DNA from: Gymnothorax reevesii
Lineage: Eukaryota; Chordata; Actinopteri; Anguilliformes; Muraenidae
Reading direction: 5' to 3'
Assembly: GCA_029721435.1 (NCBI GenBank)
Contig: CM056573.1
Coordinates: 8,283,001 to 8,347,000, forward strand
Length of the DNA: 64,000 nucleotides
This document shows, one piece after another, positions 59,739 to 64,000 of this stretch. The translations under genes and the position numbers were made by a program. The number at the start of each line of letters is the position of its first letter. Positions within the stretch are counted from its first letter, which is position 1. Below the pieces are notes generated by a model, which saw only the letters and a list, made by a program, of their open reading frames with translations, was not told the origin of the DNA and searched no databases.

Positions 59739-60477
59739 CAGCGGCTCCAATAAGTATTTGTACACTACTTGAAAATTTGACTACATAACAGCTTTTGTAT
59801 ATTCGGCTAAATGCTAGCTATTGTGTGTAAAAGTGATTAAAATATTTGATAATCAATATGTTTTAAACAAATATTTAATGTCAAAATGGCATATTTGGTC
59901 AGAAAGGCGATTATCTGACCCAATAAGTATCTGTACAGTTCCATTAGTCAGTCACAAAACTTATAATACTTACCTAAAATTGACTCAAGATATTTACAGG
60001 ACATGGTTGACTCGCTTGGTCTGATTTGGTCAAGCGTGACCATACTGGACACTCCCTCTGTACACAGACTGGCCTATGTAAATGGCCTGACCATGCCCAT
60101 AATGTATTCCTGTGATATATGGCTAAGACAGGCGAGATACCCCGTCGAATGCGGGAGCAAATCATTCAGCTACATAAAGAAGGCCAGAGCACCAGAAAAA
60201 TTGGAACTCAGTTACGCCACACGACTGTGCAGTACATCATCAAGAAGTACAAACAGTCTGAACGCATAGCCAATGCAGCCAGGAAAGGACGTCCCAGGAA
60301 GACCAGCCAGCGCACTGACCGGTACATCTCCCTGCTGGTACAGAGGGAGAGACAGTCCTCGGCCTCCAGTCTTGCCACCAAAGTCGAGGAAGCAACTGGA
60401 AGCCATGTTTGTGCCCAGGCCATCCGTAACCGGCTCCATGAAGTACAGTAGTGTACAAATACTTATTGGAGCCACTG
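59739..60477 (+). mobile_element. Non-autonomous Tc1-type transposon with complete TIRs
   Basis: Terminal repeats of 28 bp (CAGCGGCTCCAATAAGTATT at 59739; inverse at 60450-60477) with one mismatch, flanked by TA (59737-59738 and 60478-60479), the Tc1/mariner target. At 739 bp it is about half the usual length. It contains only the N-terminal transposase region (60119-60451). Confidence 0.9.
60119..60451 (+). CDS. Truncated Tc1-type transposase, DNA-binding part only
   Basis: 110 codons, open from ATG (MAKTGEIPRRMREQIIQLHK) to a TAG that falls at the edge of the right terminal repeat. The sequence is the paired-like helix-turn-helix region of Tc1 transposases: IIQLHKEGQSTRKIGTQL (first HTH), a basic GRPRKTSQRTDR linker, then RQSSASSLATKVEEATGSHV and AIRNRLHE (second HTH). 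The DDE catalytic domain, which would need about 200 more residues, is deleted. If expressed it could bind terminal repeats but not catalyse transposition. Confidence 0.75.
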   Translation: MAKTGEIPRRMREQIIQLHKEGQSTRKIGTQLRHTTVQYIIKKYKQSERIANAARKGRPRKTSQRTDRYISLLVQRERQSSASSLATKVEEATGSHVCAQAIRNRLHEVQ

Positions 60478-61284
60478 TATATTTCATGCAGAATTGTTCA
60501 TAAGTTAAGAAATTGCCATTCTTGTCCATCAAGTCAACTATAGACCATATATTCCTCTCATACCAATCTTCAAAAAATAAGGATTTACAGAGGCTTGATC
60601 TGCACCAGCTGTGTGGTTAAAGCTAAGCTGTTGTAGGCTTGTTTTGAGCTTTGATGGGAGACTGAGGAAAGTAAGTTGCTGCTGGAGGAGGTGTTGGTGG
60701 GCCATTAGGTTGGGATCTTCCCACTGGTGTAATAATACACAACAGTGCAGTGATGATGATGTTGTCTATCAGATGAGATGTGAACCTGAAGTCCTAATTC
60801 ACTGTAGTCAATAAACATCCAATGACACGCTTCTCAAGTTTCCTAGCAATATACCTCACAGTATACTTTCATGAACTCAAAAGTTTACTAGAAGTATACA
60901 ACTAATAAACTAGCAGTATATCTGTATGTTTACTTGCAGTATACTTAAATGTATACTTTCATAAACAGAAAAGTATACTAGAAGTATACAACTAGTCCAC
61001 TCAGTATACTAAAAAAGTTCACTTGTAGTGTACTTGCAGGATAGAATAAAACGTAGATGTAAACTAGATGGATACTCTCACTTTACTTTGCTTAAACTTG
61101 AAGTATACTTAAAATTATACTTTTATTCACTAAAAATGTTCCAATTTAGTCCGAAGAGGTATTAAATTAGTGTACTTTCTAGTACACTACAAGTACATGG
61201 TCCGTAGAATACTTGCTATATTTATACTTATACTCAAGTATACTTAATAAAATGAACTTCAAGTATACTTCTTTTTGCTAAGGG

Positions 61285-63115
61285 AAAAGAAAAAGTTTCA
61301 ACACACTGGTTTTGTGTCCTGAGGCACCAGATCTGGAGGCTGGGGAGTGAATTCTGGTGTTTGGAGGGTGTTTGCTTTGAAACCCAATGTTGGTGTTCCG
61401 GCACACTCAAAATGAATTTTAAACACAAAAGACAGGGTTTCTTCCAACTCAGGAAGTTTACTGCTGTTCCTGTCAAATTGCAACATACCATAAACTCTAA
61501 ATCAATTAAATGAATCTCCAGGGTGTAATAAACAAAATATAGCCTATGACCAGAAATTATTTTTGCATTACATTTATTTTTGTTGTTGTTGTTGTTGTGC
61601 AGTTAATAGAAATTTCAAATGGAATGTGTGAAATGAATTTCAATTGTTTATGCTTCCATGTCCCGGCAATCCCATCGCTGACTTGAAGGCCCACACACTC
61701 ACCGAGTTTGTGTGGAAGATCAAGGGAGGAGTGAAGGGTAGATCTAAGGGTGGATCTGACCTTATCTGACGAGGACCAGAGGATAGCCAAGCCCCAAAAT
61801 CATATCTGGCTTTATCCTTTGTTCTAGTCCATTTGGGACTATAACTTACAAAATTGAACATCATGATACATTGAAGGAGACTTGAAACTTGTGATAGATA
61901 TCATAAAATAATGTGGAAAATCATTATTCAAATAATAAATTAAGTGAGAAAGTAGGGTCATTTCCTCATAGACATCTATAGCATTGAACTTATTTCTGCA
62001 ACTACTGACATCGCCATCGGCTGGCCATTAAATAGAATGCAATTTTTTGAGATTTTCGCATTGGCTTCACTTATCAGACCCAGGTGCTGCTTCCAACCTT
62101 TTAGAAAGTCTATGGGTCAGGGTGAGGTTTAGGCATGAAAACTACTTGGTTACGTTCAACTGCTCACTTATGTTCAGGGTTTGGATCAGGATTATGGTCA
62201 AGGTGAGGTTTAGGCATCGATATTACTTGGTTTGGTTCAGACACCAAAACTACTTGGTGAAGTTTGGGAGTCGGACTGGGTTTGCCATTATGGGTGCAAA
62301 AAAAATAATAATCATAATAATAATAATTTCACCAGTGCTTGTGCTAATAGCCGAGTGGAAACGCAGTGGTTTGACCGACTGACTCGTGTGGAGAATATGG
62401 GAATATCAACAATCTGAAACAATTAAACCTATTTTCTAACCAGACAGACAAGTAACATTTAAGTTGACCCCAGGATTTTTTTGAATTTGGACATGAGCTG
62501 AAACTTGTTGGAGACACTTTGTTCTTTAACCACACCCACTTTAGAATGACAAATGCAATACATCATTCAGCATAATTTAAAACCAGATATTTAACTGTCT
62601 AATTTTTAGAGGTCACTTAAATTAACTTCTTTATTCATGTCATTTGGTTGCAATCACGTCTGAAAAACCATAAGACCTCTGCATTTGCTTGGCTAGTTAA
62701 TTTTCCCCTCTGGGGCCAATGTTGGTGTTTTGTTCATTCCCTATAAAGCTAAAAAGGAATATGGAATCACTTTTTTTTTTTTTGCTATAAGACTCTGTTT
62801 GCATGGCTTCTTGTATGTTCATCTTGAGTTTTGCAGGATGCTCTTCTGAATGACTGTTTTATATCAGAGGCAGTGAGGAAATTACCAATGAATTAGAGAA
62901 ACACAAAACTCTGCAGGCTCACAGCACTCATTAAATGGACCCTGATTTTGTCCAAAGTATATTTTGCCACAAAGACAATGTAACATATGCAACTGACTTA
63001 GTAGTCAGTTAGCAGTAGTCAGATTTCTATTTTATTCAATTAATTGAGCAATTGAGCATTTTTTTCTTCCAAATTGGCAATTAATGCAATTTGCACATTT
63101 GAAATGACCTACAGG
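61285..63115. other. No gene; minor repeats
   Basis: Non-coding. A loosely repeated unit (GGTGAGGTTTAGGCATNNAAA then ACTTGGTT) occurs at about 62121, 62203 and, partly, 62240. A short AAT-rich microsatellite lies at 62306-62328 and a T-run at 62770-62782. The minus frame at 61491-61234 has a proline-rich stretch but no support as an exon. Confidence 0.5.
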
Positions 63116-64000
63116 CAGGGGCGGATATACAGGGGGGCAGAGGGGGGTAACTGCCCCCCTAATTTTAATGTTCTTAAAACTATACATGTAAGACAAATCA
63201 CCGTTATGTCTAAAAGCCCCTCAAAGCATCGAAATATAAGATGAATTCGCCAAAAAAAAAAAAACTTTTTAATTTTATAATCGGCTCCTGAAATAGCTGC
63301 GGTCCTGTAGCGCGGAGTCTGCGCGTTGGCGTGTGTCAGTTGTCATGGACACATGTTGGAGTCTGCGTGCAGCGCAGCAGAGTGGAGCCACTTAGCCGCC
63401 CAACTTTCTCCAGGTGAATTCAGTTACCCCCGGTGACGTTTTAACACATGAAGTTAAAGTTAAGTTAAATTTGTTATAGATGGAATGTAAACCAAGGCGA
63501 TGGTTCAATGCGCTCATTAATCGCTGGTCAAAAGTGACCCACTCCCGTGTGATTTGTTGGCGCATTTTCCCCTTCGGTTAGTTTTGATTATAGTAAAAAC
63601 GAAAACAGTTTATGATGCATTTTGCTAGATGTCAAAAACAGGAATGTTTGAATCCAGAAGGTCGCTGTTAAGTTTCGGTGTTATGTGAACAACATTACTG
63701 TAATGAGGCTGCATAATAAAACCAGGTCCTTACTGTCCAGGCAGTGGCTACGAGCGCGGTCCTGTATCTCTAACCTGTGTGATAAAGGTAAGGCGAGTGA
63801 GCCCTCGCTGCGGAGTGCAGACATCAGTCCCCACCCCCCTGATGTCCGACCCCACCCCTTGATGTCCCGACACTGCACATTCCCTACCATTTGGCGGCGG
63901 TAATTCCCCTAAATTTTGTTGTTAAACGGTCCAAGTTTATCCCAAATTTCGAAGGAGCAGGGCTGAGGCAGAATAGTCTTTTTAGCCTAGGAAAGTGCCT
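63116..64000. repeat. Possible DNA transposon end, running off the window
   Basis: CAGGGGCGGATATACAGG at 63116, followed by G-rich and then C-rich sequence (CAGAGGGGGGTAACTGCCCCCC) that could pair with itself. This resembles the CAGGGG ends of some hAT-like fish elements. The far end is not in the window, so the call is weak. No gene is seen in the remainder. Confidence 0.3.

Larger units (their letters stand above)
58706..61284. mobile_element. AGTATACTT-rich TIR element (complete), with nested Tc1-type element
   Basis: The left end CCCTTACAAAAAAGAAG and right end CTTCTTTTTGCTAAGGG form inverted repeats, extended by TTCAAGT/ACTTGAA a few bases further in. AA lies on both flanks and could be a 2-bp target duplication. 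The interior is dozens of degenerate AGTATACTT / AAGTATACT units in both orientations, so it is highly self-complementary. There is no coding sequence of its own. A Tc1-type element is inserted at 59739-60477. Element length without it is about 1.84 kb. Confidence 0.7.

Noticed and set aside
58740..61260. Regular short repeats considered as a CRISPR-like array or satellite
   Set aside because: Units are degenerate, occur in both orientations without spacers of constant length, and lie within inverted ends in a eukaryotic genome.
61234..61491. 85-codon minus frame with a proline-rich stretch
   Set aside because: It overlaps the end of the AGTATACTT element, and no splice partner or family similarity could be named.

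Overview
The window is repeat-rich vertebrate genomic DNA, most likely from a ray-finned fish. The evidence is the kind of transposons present: Tc1-type elements, RTE/Rex-type and other fish-type LINEs, a Ty3/gypsy family with the Gmr1 gene order, and many small terminal-inverted-repeat elements. Genes are split by introns with GT/AG borders. I see no bacterial features, CRISPR array, rRNA or intact tRNA gene.

Layout. 1-8.3 kb is transposon debris: a Tc1-type end, a fold-back element, the 3' part of a LINE on the minus strand, and a 5'-truncated RTE-type LINE on the minus strand. 8337-14362 is a complete Gmr1-type LTR retrotransposon with one nonsense codon and one frameshift. 14.6-17.3 kb holds a probable solo LTR and a Tc1-type transposase remnant.

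From about 17.3 kb the window is a head-to-tail duplication. Unit A runs 17.3-33.23 kb and unit B runs 33.23-59.36 kb. B is about 10 kb longer because it carries three extra insertions, and unit A keeps the empty site of each: a solo LTR, a TIR element with another solo LTR nested inside it, and a second Gmr1-type element.

Each unit contains two minus-strand, multi-exon genes related to translation initiation factor eIF4G, four copies in all (A1, A2, B1, B2). Their exons splice in a consistent phase. They encode an eIF4E-binding-like segment followed by a MIF4G domain, but I find no MA3 or W2 domain. In A1 and B1 the MIF4G exons are followed by repeated copies of the post-MIF4G exon, a possible 21-bp microexon, and a long last exon made largely of 42-bp tandem repeats. 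A2 and B2 have a TATA box and first-exon candidate about 1.6 kb upstream, and their tyrosine at the eIF4E-binding position is replaced by histidine. Between the two genes of each unit lies a 3'-less LINE carrying an SGNH-type ORF1 and an endonuclease fragment.

58.7-61.28 kb is a TIR element built of AGTATACTT-like repeats with a nested Tc1-type element that keeps only the DNA-binding part of its transposase. 61.3-64 kb has no gene I can support. The main caution is that near-identical tandem units differing by insertions could also be two haplotypes misassembled in tandem. Read depth and junction-spanning long reads would decide.
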